Shown here: positions 43,779 through 53,882 of the stretch, in pieces
How positions within the stretch are numbered: position 1 is the first letter of the stretch
How the letters are laid out: every line of letters begins with the position of its first letter
Source: Bicyclus anynana
Lineage: Eukaryota > Arthropoda > Insecta > Lepidoptera > Nymphalidae
Reading direction: 5' to 3'
DNA length: 64,000 nucleotides
NCBI RefSeq assembly: GCF_947172395.1
Contig: NC_069087.1
Span: 6,715,107-6,779,106, forward strand
Position numbers and translations under genes: made by a program
The notes under the pieces: model-generated
The model's database searches: none
What the model saw: only the letters and a program-made list of their open reading frames with translations
Told to the model about the DNA's origin: nothing

Positions 43779-44048
43779 CTATACAATGCGAAGCCAACCT
43801 TGTCTCTTTGTCAGTAATGCAACTGACGATCGGTATCTTGGGCGGCTTGCTGATTTACTCGATTGACTTGACTGGCTGGATTGATAGCAGAAGGCTAGCA
43901 CTATAGAACCTACGCATAAACCAAGTCCGACCCATGGTAAAAGTTCAATTAATAGAGAAATTGTTACAAGAGGACATTCAGCATTATTCCTCCAAGCTAT
44001 TCCATATATGATTAAGTGACAAAACGCCATAAATATCTGACTACCCAC
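43779..44048 (-). CDS. Coding-like 89-codon stretch, possible host exon (low confidence)
   Basis: The minus-strand frame has a composition unlike the surrounding chance ORFs. It reads IFMAFCHLIIYGIAWRNNAE, then CPLVTISLLIELLPWVGLGL, CVGSIVLAFCYQ, then a Ser/Gln-rich polar run (SSQSSQSSKSA) and a basic tail ending TKRQGWLRIV. That is one long or two short hydrophobic segments followed by a basic, low-complexity tail, as in a small membrane protein. The first codon is ATG in the same frame. No domain is recognised, no repeat family overlaps it, and no polyadenylation signal is obvious downstream. It could be an exon, a pseudogene or chance. Confidence 0.25.
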   Translation of the reverse strand: MGSQIFMAFCHLIIYGIAWRNNAECPLVTISLLIELLPWVGLGLCVGSIVLAFCYQSSQSSQSSKSASRPRYRSSVALLTKRQGWLRIV

Positions 44049-44560
44049 TCGTTAGCAACAATTAATGGCATTTTTTTCTAAATGGCCGGAAAATATATAA
44101 ATTATCCGCTCGAAAAAGAGATTTAAATACAGGAGAGGCATTATTTTTACAAATCACTCTTGGAACGTGTCAGAAATGTATCACAAAGCTTTTCACGATG
44201 AAATATAGATTAACTAGGAATTGGAATATATTTTGGCATTTATATTTGATGGATTCCAATATAAATATTCTTTATAGGTATTTGTAGGTAAAAAGCGGTT
44301 TAGCTTATCAATAATATCGTTGAATGGTGTGGTTTTACAATTTACCAAACTGAAAGTAAGCTTTTAGAATAATGATACACACATACATACATTGATTTAA
44401 TATTTTCGATTGATTTTTGAAGTTTTATAATAATTAAAATACTAAATTGACAATTACAGTAGTTTCATAGTAGGTTCTCTACTATTAATTCAAGCCTAAG
44501 CCACTGAACTGATTATAAATTTTCTCTAATGAATAGCTACATTACAACGAGTATTAAAGA
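44049..44560. other. No recognisable feature
   Basis: AT-rich; nothing supported. Confidence 0.4.
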
Positions 44561-44753
44561 CTAGCTGACGCCGCGGGGTTTCACCTGCGTGGTTCCCATT
44601 ACCATAGGAATACGGGAATAATATATAGCCTTCCTCGATAAATGGGCTATCTAACACTAAAATAATTTTTCAAATCGGACCAGTAGTTCCTGATATTAGC
44701 GCGTTCAAGCAAACAAACAAACATACTCCTCAGCTTTATAATATTAGTATAGA
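44561..44753 (-). mobile_element. Non-autonomous lepidopteran Helitron
   Basis: CTAGCTGACGCCGCGGGGTT at the left (3' end) and AGCTTTATAATATTAGTATAGA at the right (5' end, quote includes two extra bases). It has the same interior as 14476 and 46270. The base after the 5' end is A, not the usual T. Confidence 0.88.
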
Positions 44754-44774
44754 ATATATGTGATCCCAGTTTTC

Positions 44775-45000
44775 CAAAGTCAAATTCAAAGTCAAAATTC
44801 ATTTATTTCAAATAGGCTTAGTTTACAAGCTCTTTCGAAACGTCTGGTAATAATCTTAAACTTAAGATAATGGTGATAATAATTATTCGGAAATTTAAAA
44901 TTAAAGTTACGAGGGTTCCGAACGCGCCTTGGTCCGAGAAGAGCCCACAACAAACTCAGCCAGGTTTATCCTTTTTTAGTTAATCAACATTTAACAATAG
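44775..45000 (-). mobile_element. LINE 3' end with (TTTGAC)n-like tail
   Basis: It starts with AAAGTCAAATTCAAAGTCAA and TTCATTTATTTCAAATAGGC, then GTTTACAAGCTC and a GC-richer block with GAGAAGAGCCCACAACAAAC and CTCAGCCAGG. This matches the 3' region of an abundant lepidopteran LINE as I recall it, read on the minus strand. No coding part remains. Confidence 0.55.
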
Positions 45001-45082
45001 GTATATAAGTAGCCTGTTACGTAATACATTTAATTTTCAAGCAATTTTGTCGTTTACGTAATCATTAACACTATAATACTTT

Positions 45083-45124
45083 CCCAATGGGAACTAAGCG
45101 AGTAAAACCGCACGGCGGTGCTAG
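45083..45124 (+). mobile_element. Helitron 3' terminal fragment
   Basis: GGGAACTAAGCGAGTAAAACC, GCACGGCGGTG and CTAG before T correspond to the last ~40 bp of the Helitron type at 10274 (quote trimmed). The upstream part is missing. Confidence 0.65.
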
Positions 45125-45715
45125 TATAAGGATAAAGGTAACCGCTTAATATGGAATAACGATCGACTTACTGTGGTTATTATTAAATAGAGGCGGCCAA
45201 TCGTTAATCAAAAACTAAACCAACAATTAGATAGCGCTTTTGTTTGTTAAAATTATATTGTAAATCAGCACACCGGATAGCCAAACAGTTAATTAAACGT
45301 AACTAGGTTTAATCAAATTGGGTACAAATTACACGGTGGCAAACAGTCAGGAGCGATAAAACTAGCCTTTGAGTCCTGGAATGATTGAACTGGATACAGT
45401 TTGTTTATTTACATATCGACTCGGTTTAACGACTGCGCTTTTTTAGGGAGAACGGCTTTTTTTAAAACAAAAACGCCCACGAATTCGTCCACCCTTAGAC
45501 TTCTTTAATCCTGACAACGTATCGCTGCAAAAATGGAGTAACTTCTCCCGTGTTCTCAACGTTTCCCTTCACTGCTCTGCTGTTATTGATCGTAGCATGA
45601 TGAAAAGTATACTATAACCTGCCCTGGAGTTTAAAAAATAATTGTACCAAGTTTTGTTAAAATCCGTCGAGTCATTGTAGAAAAACGACTCGACGGAACT
45701 TCTCTACGTAAGACT
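45125..45715. other. No gene; decayed Helitron end at about 45468-45510
   Basis: ACGCCCACGAATTCGTCCAC resembles the decayed Helitron 3' end at 3865-3890. Nothing else is supported. Confidence 0.4.
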
Positions 45716-45800
45716 AGCATTGGGTCAGCGTGGTGGACTATTAGCCTAACCTCTCTCATTCTGAGAGTAGACTCGTGCTCAATAGTGAGCTGAATATGAG
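45716..45800 (+). repeat. SINE family S 3' fragment
   Basis: GCATTGGGTCAGCGTGGTGG, CTCTCATTCTGAGAG and TCAATAGTGAGCTGAATATG match the family S tail. Head and body are absent. Confidence 0.8.
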
Positions 45801-46269
45801 TCTTCTGAAAATCCACGACGCAAACTAATAGAAAATTTAAATTAAGCATTATTATAAGCTTAGAATAGGCTAACCATTGGACCACCGAGGCGGTTAGAAC
45901 TTTAACATATTATAAATGTATAACATTTGAGTAAACGCTCGGAAACATATCGCGTAATGGCCTTTGTCGTTAACAAAAAGCGGCTGATCCAGCCCAGAAA
46001 CGCTTTGCACCCCGTTTCCTTTAGCCAGTTGACAACATAATTATGGAGTGCACCGAACGAATCGGTCGATACTAACGGAAATAGACGTGTTTCGTCGATA
46101 AGACAAATACCATTTTCTTTATTGATACACCTACCTTATACCTTATTTAATGTAATAAGTAAGTACAATTTAACTCTGTAAAGGAATACAGAAGATCTTT
46201 TATCATTTTTAGAAGGCAGAAAGTTTGAGCCCATGCTCCTACGAAAGGTAAGGTATGCAACATTTCTTA
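45801..46269. other. No recognisable feature
   Basis: Nothing supported. Confidence 0.4.
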
Positions 46270-46461
46270 CTAGCTGACGCCGCGCGGTTTTACCTGCGTG
46301 GTTCCCGTTCCCGTAGGACTACGGGGATAATATATAGCCTATAGCCTTCCTCGACAAATGGGCTATCTAACACTGAAAGAATATTTGAAATTAGACCAGT
46401 AGTTCCTGAGATTAGCACGTTCAATCAAACAAACTCTTCAGTTTTATATTATTAGTATAGA
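46270..46461 (-). mobile_element. Non-autonomous lepidopteran Helitron
   Basis: A well preserved minus-strand copy: CTAGCTGACGCCGCGCGG at the left, AGTATAGA at the right, with A and T flanks. The interior blocks are CGTTCCCGTAGGACTACGGG and AATGGGCTATCTAACACTGA. Confidence 0.92.
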
Positions 46462-47132
46462 TTTTCAGTCACCATCATAATTTCCAATTATGTAGGTAAG
46501 GAATTTGTTAGTATATTTCTACATTATAGGTTCTTTTAGGATACGCCCCGGGTACGGAGTGTTCCAAACTAAAAATTACAGAAGCGATTTCTAGAAAATT
46601 CATTATTCTAAGATTATTTTGATTTAAAGTTTCTAATTTTATTTTTAAGGCAAAACATGTATTTAATATTAACGAGGTGGTTAAATCAGTGTTTCAGCAT
46701 AGACATTTCAATTTTATCCCATGCACACTGCACTTGTTGCAGAGACGAAGAAGATTCCGCGGCAAATACTAGATGGCGTTAGTTTAACTGGAAAAGTTTG
46801 ATAGAGTTTAGTTGTGGTAGCAGTGATAGATGTCGCCACGCAATTATAACAATTAAAATTGTTAATTAACGAGAAGATTAATAAATATTAAAACCATTTA
46901 TTGAATAAAAATGTTTTAATTCATACCTAACTTTGTCTTAAATCTGTTGTTGTTTTATATTTCAGATATTCGGTCTGCATCTTAAATCTCTACGATCCAG
47001 CAGGTATAGAAATTGCACTATTTTGTTGATGCTTTTACTTTCTGCCTATAAAGGGTGGCATTCTTACGTGGTTGGCATCCATTTAGGCCTACTATGCGCC
47101 CCACGGCATATCTCTTGAAGAGAAAAGACTCA
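46462..47132. other. No recognisable gene
   Basis: The pair AGATGGCGTTAG (46770) and GATGTCGCCACG (46829) is weakly inverted. Otherwise nothing. Confidence 0.35.
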
Positions 47133-47231
47133 TTTGACCAAATAGCATCCGAACCCGAAATATTGCTATCTCTTTCGTCTTATCGCTACGAAAGATATAG
47201 CAATATTTCCGGTTCGATGCTATTGGTCAAA
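47133..47231. repeat. Hairpin repeat H1
   Basis: The left arm 47133-47178 (TTTGACCAAATAGCATCC ... ATTGCTATCTCTTTCGT) and the right arm 47188-47231 are reverse complements apart from two mismatches and two single-base indels. The loop is 9 bp. It is related to hairpins H2 (48592) and H3 (49868) through the ATTGCTATCTCTTTC stem. Confidence 0.8.
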
Positions 47232-47451
47232 AATAAGTAATTTTGTCTTCACAAGATATTGTGGCGGGCAATGCTTGTCCGAACTGCTAGTGTGAATTCA
47301 TTCTATCTACAATCTAAACATTCCAATTATAGAATGCATAGGTGATTTGTAGTCAAGTGAATCCAATCCTAGGCCTCATAATCGCTTTCCATGATTAAAA
47401 TCGCAAACAGTATTGGCCGTATATACAATAATTTATTTATTTTGACTCTAT

Positions 47452-47520
47452 AGATGTTGACTCTACAACGTGCAATTGCAAAGTCCGACTTTGCAATTGC
47501 ACGTTATAGAGTCAACATCT
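47452..47520. repeat. 69-bp palindrome
   Basis: The 34-bp arms 47452-47485 and 47487-47520 are perfect reverse complements except for one base, separated by a single C. Arm content is AGATGTTGACTCTACAACG then TGCAATTGCAAAGTC. It is the centre of a larger repeat unit continuing to ~47685. Confidence 0.92.
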
Positions 47521-47690
47521 CCTGAGGATGCCGGTTTCGGTGTGAAACGTACGTAGAGAGTATTTTGTCGGACCTGGGTGACGTTGTCGCATGGATTTGT
47601 CGCCTTTTCGCGGATGATAGCAAAATAAATAAATTATTGTCTATTCATGATGAACTTCCGCAAATTAACGCCTGCTTCTATCCAGTATTG
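47487..47690 (+). repeat. Palindromic repeat family P, copy at 47.5 kb
   Basis: Downstream of the palindrome the unit runs through CTGAGGATGCCGGTTTCGG, GAAACGTACGTAGAGAGTA, TTTTGTCGGACCTGGGTGAC, GCGGATGATAGCAAAATAAA and ends GAACTTCCGCAAATTAACGC CTGCTTCTATCC. The same blocks, in the same order, occur at 59.1-59.4 and 62.7-62.9 kb. A frame through the unit stays open in all copies. Confidence 0.85.
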
Positions 47691-48126
47691 ACCGTAACAA
47701 AATATCTCACGATTGTTTTTGACGTGTATACGCTACAAATCTGTCGTGACGCATGTCAGCGCAAGTTAACTCGGCAACATTGTAACAAAAAATTCACAAC
47801 GCTTGCGTGTTCTAAAAGTTTAGGTTGTTTGTGGTGTTCTGGCGTGAGATCAAAGGTATTGTCATGGTTTAGGAGCAATTCGCGTTTAACGTCGGAACAC
47901 AATCCGATATAAATCACATGTCACACTGTCAGGGCACCGCAAACATCCGACACTCACAAATGTAACCACAATACGTATTATTACGTTACTTCAAATGACA
48001 ACGACTTTATTTATATCGTAATCACAGGGTGCGATCAACATTGTTGCGTTTGACTACAATCATAGCGGTTAGAAAGGAATTAAGAGGTCTAGAATGGGAC
48101 ACGCTTGCCTAGAAAGTGCCTATTAA
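47691..48126. other. No recognisable gene
   Basis: The frame of the repeat extends to 47912 without a recognisable domain. Nothing else is supported. Confidence 0.35.
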
Positions 48127-48129
48127 TAA

Positions 48130-48430
48130 GTTAACCCTTTACAATCTCACCTAATGGTAAGTGATGATGCAGTCTAAGATGGAAGCGCGCTAACTTATTA
48201 GGAGGAGGATGAAAATCCACACCCCTTTCGGTTTCTACACGGCATCGTACTGGAACGCTAAATCGCTTGGCGGTACGTCTTTGCCGGTAGGGTGGTAACT
48301 AGCCACGGCCGAAGCCTCCCACCAGCCAGACCTGGACCGATTAAGAAAATCTCAATCTGCCCAGCCGGGGATCGAACCCAGGACCTTTTTGTAAATCCAC
48401 CGTGCATACCACTGCGGCACAAAGGCCGTC
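48130..48430 (-). repeat. tRNA-derived SINE, family T, full length
   Basis: Minus strand. The tRNA-like head at the right has box A (within CATACCACTGCGGCACA, 48405-48421) and box B (GGGGATCGAACCC on plus, 48367-48379). The body is complete. This is the best reference copy of family T in the window. The tail is short and the target duplication is unclear. Confidence 0.9.
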
Positions 48431-48591
48431 AAATATTCCTATTTACTCTATTTCATGTCATGCTTATACGTGGGTTTGTGATCTCACATAATGTCAAGTG
48501 ACGATACAGGTTAGGTTGGTAACGCGCTATAAGCGTAATGGTAACCCATAGCGACAACTATAGTAACTACCACCAGAAGTGTTATCATACC

Positions 48592-48675
48592 AATGGCGGC
48601 GCAATAGTCTTAACCCTATCTCTGTCGTCCCAAAGTAATGAAAGAGATAGCGATATTTCCGGTGGCGCCGCAATT
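48592..48675. repeat. Hairpin repeat H2
   Basis: Left arm CAATGGCGGCGCAATAG...CTATCTCTGTC and right arm GAAAGAGATAGCGATATTTC...GGTGGCGCCGCAATTTATTG are imperfect reverse complements around a ~15-bp loop. It shares the AAGAGATAG..ATATTTCCGG stem with H1. Confidence 0.65.
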
Positions 48676-48698
48676 TATTGACTTTTGTCTATTTCTCT

Positions 48699-48795
48699 TC
48701 TAGAAAACTAGAAAAATGTATGGGAATGACAGATATTGATCACGTGACCTGTCGATAGCAAATGTCATTCTCTTTTTTCTAGTTTTCGAAGCGTT
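48699..48795. repeat. Imperfect hairpin with CTAGAAAA/TTTTCTAG stem
   Basis: CTTCTAGAAAACTAGAAAAA and GGGAATGACAGAT at the left pair with ATGTCATTCTC and TTTTTTCTAGTTTTCGAAG at the right. The loop contains GATCACGTGACCTGTCGATAG. It is next to H2 and may belong to the same composite repeat. Confidence 0.6.
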
Positions 48796-49089
48796 AGCGA
48801 TCGTAGAAAGAGAATCGACGTGCCACTTGGCTAGGGGGGGCAGGTATCCTCGATTTTATAAATTTAATAAACATAAATAGATTTTTTTCTCGATGAGAGG
48901 TACTTACTCTCTATTCTTTTCAGTACCCCTGCCAACGTATAGTACTGTACCAAAATTTCGTAATGAGTAACAAACAAAGTCATCATCTTAATTGATTATG
49001 AAACACGGCTAAAACTCACGTGATATTACGTCGAAGTATGCCCGACTAGTTTCGAACAACACTCACGATAGTTTAAATTCTAAAAAAGT
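48796..49089. other. No recognisable feature
   Basis: Contains a G-run (CTAGGGGGGGCAGG at 48831-48844); nothing else supported. Confidence 0.4.
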
Positions 49090-49372
49090 CATCATCATCT
49101 CCTTACCCTTATCCCACTTAAGTGGGGTCGGAAAAATATGTCAATCTTTTCCATTCGTCTCTATTACTCGTCAACTCATCATCCACTCCTTTTACACACA
49201 TGTCCTCTTTCACACAATCCAACCATCTCTTCTTTGGCCTTCCTCTCCTCTTATGACCTTCCACTTGCACATTCAACATTTTTCTAGTAATATGACTTTC
49301 CTCTCTACGCATTACATGTCCATACCAAGCTAACCTTCTACTCCTCAATTTTTCTGTCACTGGCGCCACCTT
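49090..49372 (-). pseudogene. LINE ORF C-terminal fragment (WYGHVMRREE type)
   Basis: The minus-strand frame reads EKLRSRRLAWYGHVMRREES, HITRKMLNVQVEGHKRRGRP, KKRWLDCVKEDMCVKGVDDE then EWKRLTYFSDPT and a stop. This is the conserved C-terminal tail of a LINE group common in arthropods. A short 3' UTR ends in a CATCATCAT run at 49090-49098 (an ATG-type tail). No RT motif is present. It is a different subfamily from the AKLKWQWAGHIV RTE copies. Confidence 0.8.
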
Positions 49373-49867
49373 ATTTTCTGATCAAAGTATCGCATTTATT
49401 TTTATATAGTTATTGTGAAGAACATAAACTATATTTTAATGAATGCAACAGCAAAAGTACAAGTAGATGACAAGGAAAGGTATTAAAAAGTTTTCTAAAA
49501 AATAGTTCCAGTTTTTATGTTCACCGCGGTCCCGGGAAAGATTCCCGCTTGTCAGTTCTCTGTTTTTAAGAAACTTTTGAATTCTCAGATGGGTATTTTA
49601 TTTTATTATTCTACCTGTTGAATAGTTCAAACTTTTAATTCTAGCGACTTCATAATTTTCATTGTGACAGAATCCAAAGTTTAATTGTTTCGCTTCTGTT
49701 ATTTTAAAATGATCTCTTAAGATCTTATTTTGTAATAAAATTTTGAATTCAGAATATTGGTTAATGAAATTACGTTCGCGTTATTTATTTAGTTTGTATT
49801 ATTTTTTTATATTTACATGCGTCAATGTTATATCACGTAAAGAGCTAAAGACGTATTGTCGACTAAT
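49373..49867. other. No recognisable feature
   Basis: AT-rich; nothing supported. Confidence 0.4.
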
Positions 49868-49946
49868 AGCGGCGGCATCCAAAATAATGCTGTCTCTTTC
49901 ATCCTATTGCTTGGAAAGAGACAGCAATATTTTTAATGCTTTCGGT
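49868..49946. repeat. Hairpin repeat H3
   Basis: The left arm 49868-49900 (AGCGGCGGCATCC...ATGCTGTCTCTTTC) and the right arm 49914-49946 (GAAAGAGACAGCAATATTTT...) are reverse complements with a perfect 14-bp core (TGCTGTCTCTTTC region) and a 13-bp loop. Same family as H1 and H2. Confidence 0.75.
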
Positions 49947-50689
49947 TGACATGATATCTTTTCTTTGTACTATCGGTCGACAATATGTATTGTGTGGTGT
50001 AATAATGTCTTTTCTTCTCACTATTGGTCGACAATATTTTTGATTTGCAACTGTTTTATAATCTACTAAATTTTCTATTAAAATAATCTTTAGCACAGCA
50101 TCAAGAATTTAGTGTAGTGTTGTAGGTACAATAACTAAAATCACGTTTTGTAGTGCTAATTCTGTTTAATAAGTAATTAATACAATAAGTTTTAAAAGCA
50201 TTTTATAGCGTTAGGGAAATAAAAATAAGGGTAAATTTAAATTTTCAACTGCAACACAAATTCAAGGAGCAGTTGTTTCCGACAACGCACGTGCCTCAAG
50301 AAATGACTGCTCTCAAAATTTATGTGATCTTATTCGTTTAGCAGCGAGAAATTTTTAATTCTATTTAACATTCCGTAAATACGAGACTTTTTCCACAAAG
50401 CATTACATACACTAAAAGAGAACAAATAGTGTAGTTTTTAAAACAATTTGTGAAATTCGTATAGTTTTTTATTATTCCCACGAGAACAAAGGCATGTGAG
50501 AATGTATGTGGTGTAAAATATTTATTATTATTCTTCCCCACTTTAATTCCAGATTTATTAACATAAATAAAATATATTCCTTATAATAATTTTAATCTGC
50601 TTAAAACATACTATAAAATAGTGACGAGTGTTTGATCCAATTCGGAAATTATTGGAGTGCAAACTAGTAAAGAAGTAAATAATTAAGAA
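49947..50689. other. No recognisable feature
   Basis: A partially repeated unit (GACATGATATCTTTTCTTTG / AATAATGTCTTTTCTTCTCA with CTATYGGTCGACAATAT) lies at 49947-50036, about 55 bp period, two copies. Otherwise nothing. Confidence 0.45.
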
Positions 50690-50990
50690 TCAGAATCAGA
50701 ATCATTCATTTGCAAGAAACATTAAATTTAGCTATACAAAGTTAAAAATAAATTACATTAAGTTTAAAAGTAATATAATTACAACTATTTTTTGAAGTAT
50801 CAGCAAAGTACTCTTCTATGGAGTAGTAACATTTTTGTAGAAACTTTGTAAGTTTTTCTTTAAGTGTAGGTTTGCTGATGCTTCTGTCTGCTAGGTGTTG
50901 TGGCAAGTTGTTATAAATTTTAGGAGTCATGTGTAAGATATTTTTGTTAAATTGCGCTAATGAATGTTTCAAGTAAACAAGGTCTCCGGC
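50690..50990 (-). pseudogene. Jockey/CR1-like LINE C-terminus with (TGATTC)n tail
   Basis: The minus-strand frame reads VYLKHSLAQFNKNILHMTPK, IYNNLPQHLADRSISKPTLK, EKLTKFLQKCYYSIEEYFAD. It is the extreme C-terminus of a jockey/CR1-type LINE ORF, similar in layout to the end of the 17.3-kb ORF. The 3' UTR is short and ends in a (TGATTC)n microsatellite (AATCAGAATCAGAATC on plus, 50688-50704). The 5' side is replaced by a SINE at 50991. Confidence 0.75.
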
Positions 50991-51244
50991 TGGGCAGATT
51001 GAGATTTTCTTAATTTGTCCAGGTCTGGCTGGTGGGAGGCTTCGGCCGTGGCTAGTTACCACCCTACCGGCAAAGACGTACCGCCAAGCGATTTAGCGTT
51101 CCGGTTCGATGCCGTGTAGAAACTGAAAGGGGTGTGGATTTTAATCCTCCTCCTAACAAGTTAGCCCGCTTCCATCTTAGACTGCATCATCTTACTTTAC
51201 CATCAGGTGAGATTGTAGTCAAGGGCTAACTTGAAAAGAATAAA
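50991..51244 (+). repeat. tRNA-derived SINE, family T, head-truncated
   Basis: Plus strand. It begins at CCGGCTGGGCAGATTGAG, just 3' of where box B should be. The complete body ends in GTCAAGGGCTAACTTGAAAA and an A-rich tail (51240-51252). It is fused head-to-head with the LINE end at 50990, so an open frame reads from SINE antisense into the LINE. Confidence 0.88.
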
Positions 51245-51252
51245 AAAAAAAG

Positions 51253-53365
51253 GTAAAAAACTGATAGGTATAAGAAATGATGACTTTGGACGAAGAAAAA
51301 TGAATAGGTAAAGTAAACGTAGCAATTAAAGCCTAAAGAAATGAAGTTTGTAAAGTTTTGCGAAAACACTTATCGCTCCCGGCCAAGACCACGTACAATT
51401 GTCAACGAAGTTTCTGTCGCGTTTCTCTCTAATCTTAATTGAAAATTCAATCATTTATTCATCTGATCGAAGTCGTTAAGGCTCTAATGGGTAGCGTGAC
51501 TTCTTGCTCCATTTTTACTTCGAATTAAAATTGCTGGCTAATTTTCTCGTGTAGGGGGCGAAGCTTTCGTTGAAAAGTGCCTAAACGCTTTTTGTAACAA
51601 GTCCCCAATTTATTTTAATCGCATGACTGACCCACGTATGCGTTGCAAAAGCATTTTAGTACCTAATAACATTTCTTTATACTTGATTAGACTGATTGCC
51701 GCAATTTCTTTGGCGCGCAAAATAGTAAACCATTATTTATATCAAATTAAGACAATAATATTAATTTTGACTACAAAATGTAACACTACAAGACGACATT
51801 GCACCTCTCTTTCTCGTGACACTTTTTAAAGTTAAAATCTCCAAAAAATCTTTTAAAGTTGTAATTTCAAAAAACAGTGAACAGTCGCGAAATTTTTGCG
51901 AAAAACTGATTTTCGTGACCTTCTGACGTTTGTAACTTTTTTAGCCGGCACGATATCGATGTTGATTTTTCACATCTCCATAATAACACCGTAATAAAGG
52001 TGTATACAAAAAATCAGCTCAGTAAGAATTTTTCACCAGTTTGAAGTTTAAAATGCCTAAATTTACTGGACTATATTGGGTTGTTCGAAAAGGGAAAAAG
52101 TTACATGACGCATGTGTTGGAACACAGGGTGCATGTAGAAAGAGTAATTCAGCGTGGCCAATTAGGCAAGTTTTGACGTGGTGTGTATTTTCAGATTGAA
52201 CAAAACTACTAGGTTTTTACGTTTATGCAACTTACAGAATCAGTGGCGTAACCATACCATCTAAGGTCAAACTAAAACCATTGGTTTGGACCATAAAAAT
52301 CGTAACCTATTTTTAACATTAGATTACTTATTAGCTTACGGATTAATGGGCAGGGGAAAGCCCCAAGTCTGTGGCCTGGTGTCATTTTTCCAACTCTGCT
52401 ACTCTACAGTTATGACACTGTTAGCTAAAGTTTAAACTCAAGTGGAAGAACATACCTGCATTAATTTAACACAAACAATGACAATATTTTACTCAATTTT
52501 TATTTTTTGCTTGCTATATTTTTTCCCAAAACACTAGTATACTCATAGATTTTTACCTTCGACTTTCGCTTATACACACAGCAGTATGTGCTCATAATAT
52601 TGTATTATGTTCCTCCTGGCCCCTCAAAACAATACAAGGGCTTGCGTTAATATAATAAAATAGTATTACCGTCTCAATATTTATCCAAGCTGGCAATAAA
52701 ATAAGTAGAAAACGCAGGAATATCTTCGCCCGTGGGAATAACTGGAGGCAAAAGAAAAATGCATTTATGCCAGGCTTATTGAGTTTCCAATAACGAGTGG
52801 TAATGAAGTATGGATCGCAATATTGTCATGACCCATGTTCATTTGATATTCATGAGGTTATGAGTTCTATCATAAGTCCACGTGTTCCTCGACGAAACTT
52901 GTTTTATTTATTGAAAGGAATTCAATGGAATAAGTTGATGAGTTTGTATTGAACGGTGTTTGTGGCCGCAGGTGGCCGAATGTATTCGACTGAAACGATT
53001 TCTACACCTTCAACTAAATCAAAGACCAAGAAAACGTTGATTTGAACTAGATCTTCATATTCTACGCCAATAGTATTTATTGATTATTATTACAATCAAG
53101 CTTAATAACATTTGGATTGCGGAAAATTAATAGGAAAAAATTGTGCCTCTGTAAAGTAGTGTTAAACTACATTGCAATTTATAAGTTTTACAATTACATA
53201 AGTAGTAAAAAGTAGACAGACAGAAAACACGACTCTAAATCTAAACTAAAACAAAAGCCAAAATACGAATGCACGAAAAAGCGAATGTTTTGCCTAAACC
53301 CTGTATTCCAGTCCAAGGACCCTATTTGCGGTGGACGAAGCAACACGAGAATCATGAGATCAATC
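51253..53365. other. 2.1 kb without recognisable features
   Basis: AT-rich. 51880-51960 and 52255-52420 look repeat-like (a GTGGCGTAACCATACCATCT motif faintly resembles the MITE ends at 13319) but I cannot define an element. No supported ORF. Confidence 0.35.
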
Positions 53366-53882
53366 TAGGGTTGCCACCACTGTTTTCTTCATAAGTAGAG
53401 TAAAGAAGTAAATAATTTAGGTATTGCAAGCGCACACTTCTAAGACATTAAATTACAAGTTCGTTGATTCGTGAACTCAGTTGGTCTAATATGAATTATA
53501 TGCTAAATTAAACATACTCAAATATTAAAGTTGTGTTATACATTTCGTTAATTTTAATGTTAAGAATAACGGCACAACTCTATATACATTTAATGCTGTA
53601 AGAGTTACAACAAACATGTACATTGACACTTCTGCTATCAAATTAGCGACAAAGTCTCCCTATAATTTAAATTCAGTCACGGGGGCATAAAAAAATATAC
53701 GTATTTATTTCACCACATCACGTAATAATTTTAGTAGCAGATTTTAGTTTATATTTAAGATGACTTTGTGTTATTTAAGAAGTTTGTAATTTCATCCAGA
53801 TCATAGAATTTTCAAATAATGCTTTTAATTTCGTTTTGGCTCAGTGATGTAACTTGAACAAGATTATTATCTGGCAACCCTA
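53366..53882. mobile_element. Candidate non-autonomous DNA transposon (11-bp TIR)
   Basis: TAGGGTTGCCA at 53366-53376 and its perfect complement TGGCAACCCTA at 53872-53882 face each other 517 bp apart. AATC flanks both sides (53362-53365, 53883-53886). Alternatively TA is the duplication and the inverted repeat is 9 bp. The interior is AT-rich without an ORF. Chance is possible given the short inverted repeat. Confidence 0.4.

Noticed and set aside
47565..47912. FADD in the family P frame as a reverse-transcriptase motif C
   Set aside because: RT motif C is flanked by hydrophobic strands and preceded by motifs A and B. None is present and the frame is short, so the four-residue match is most likely chance.
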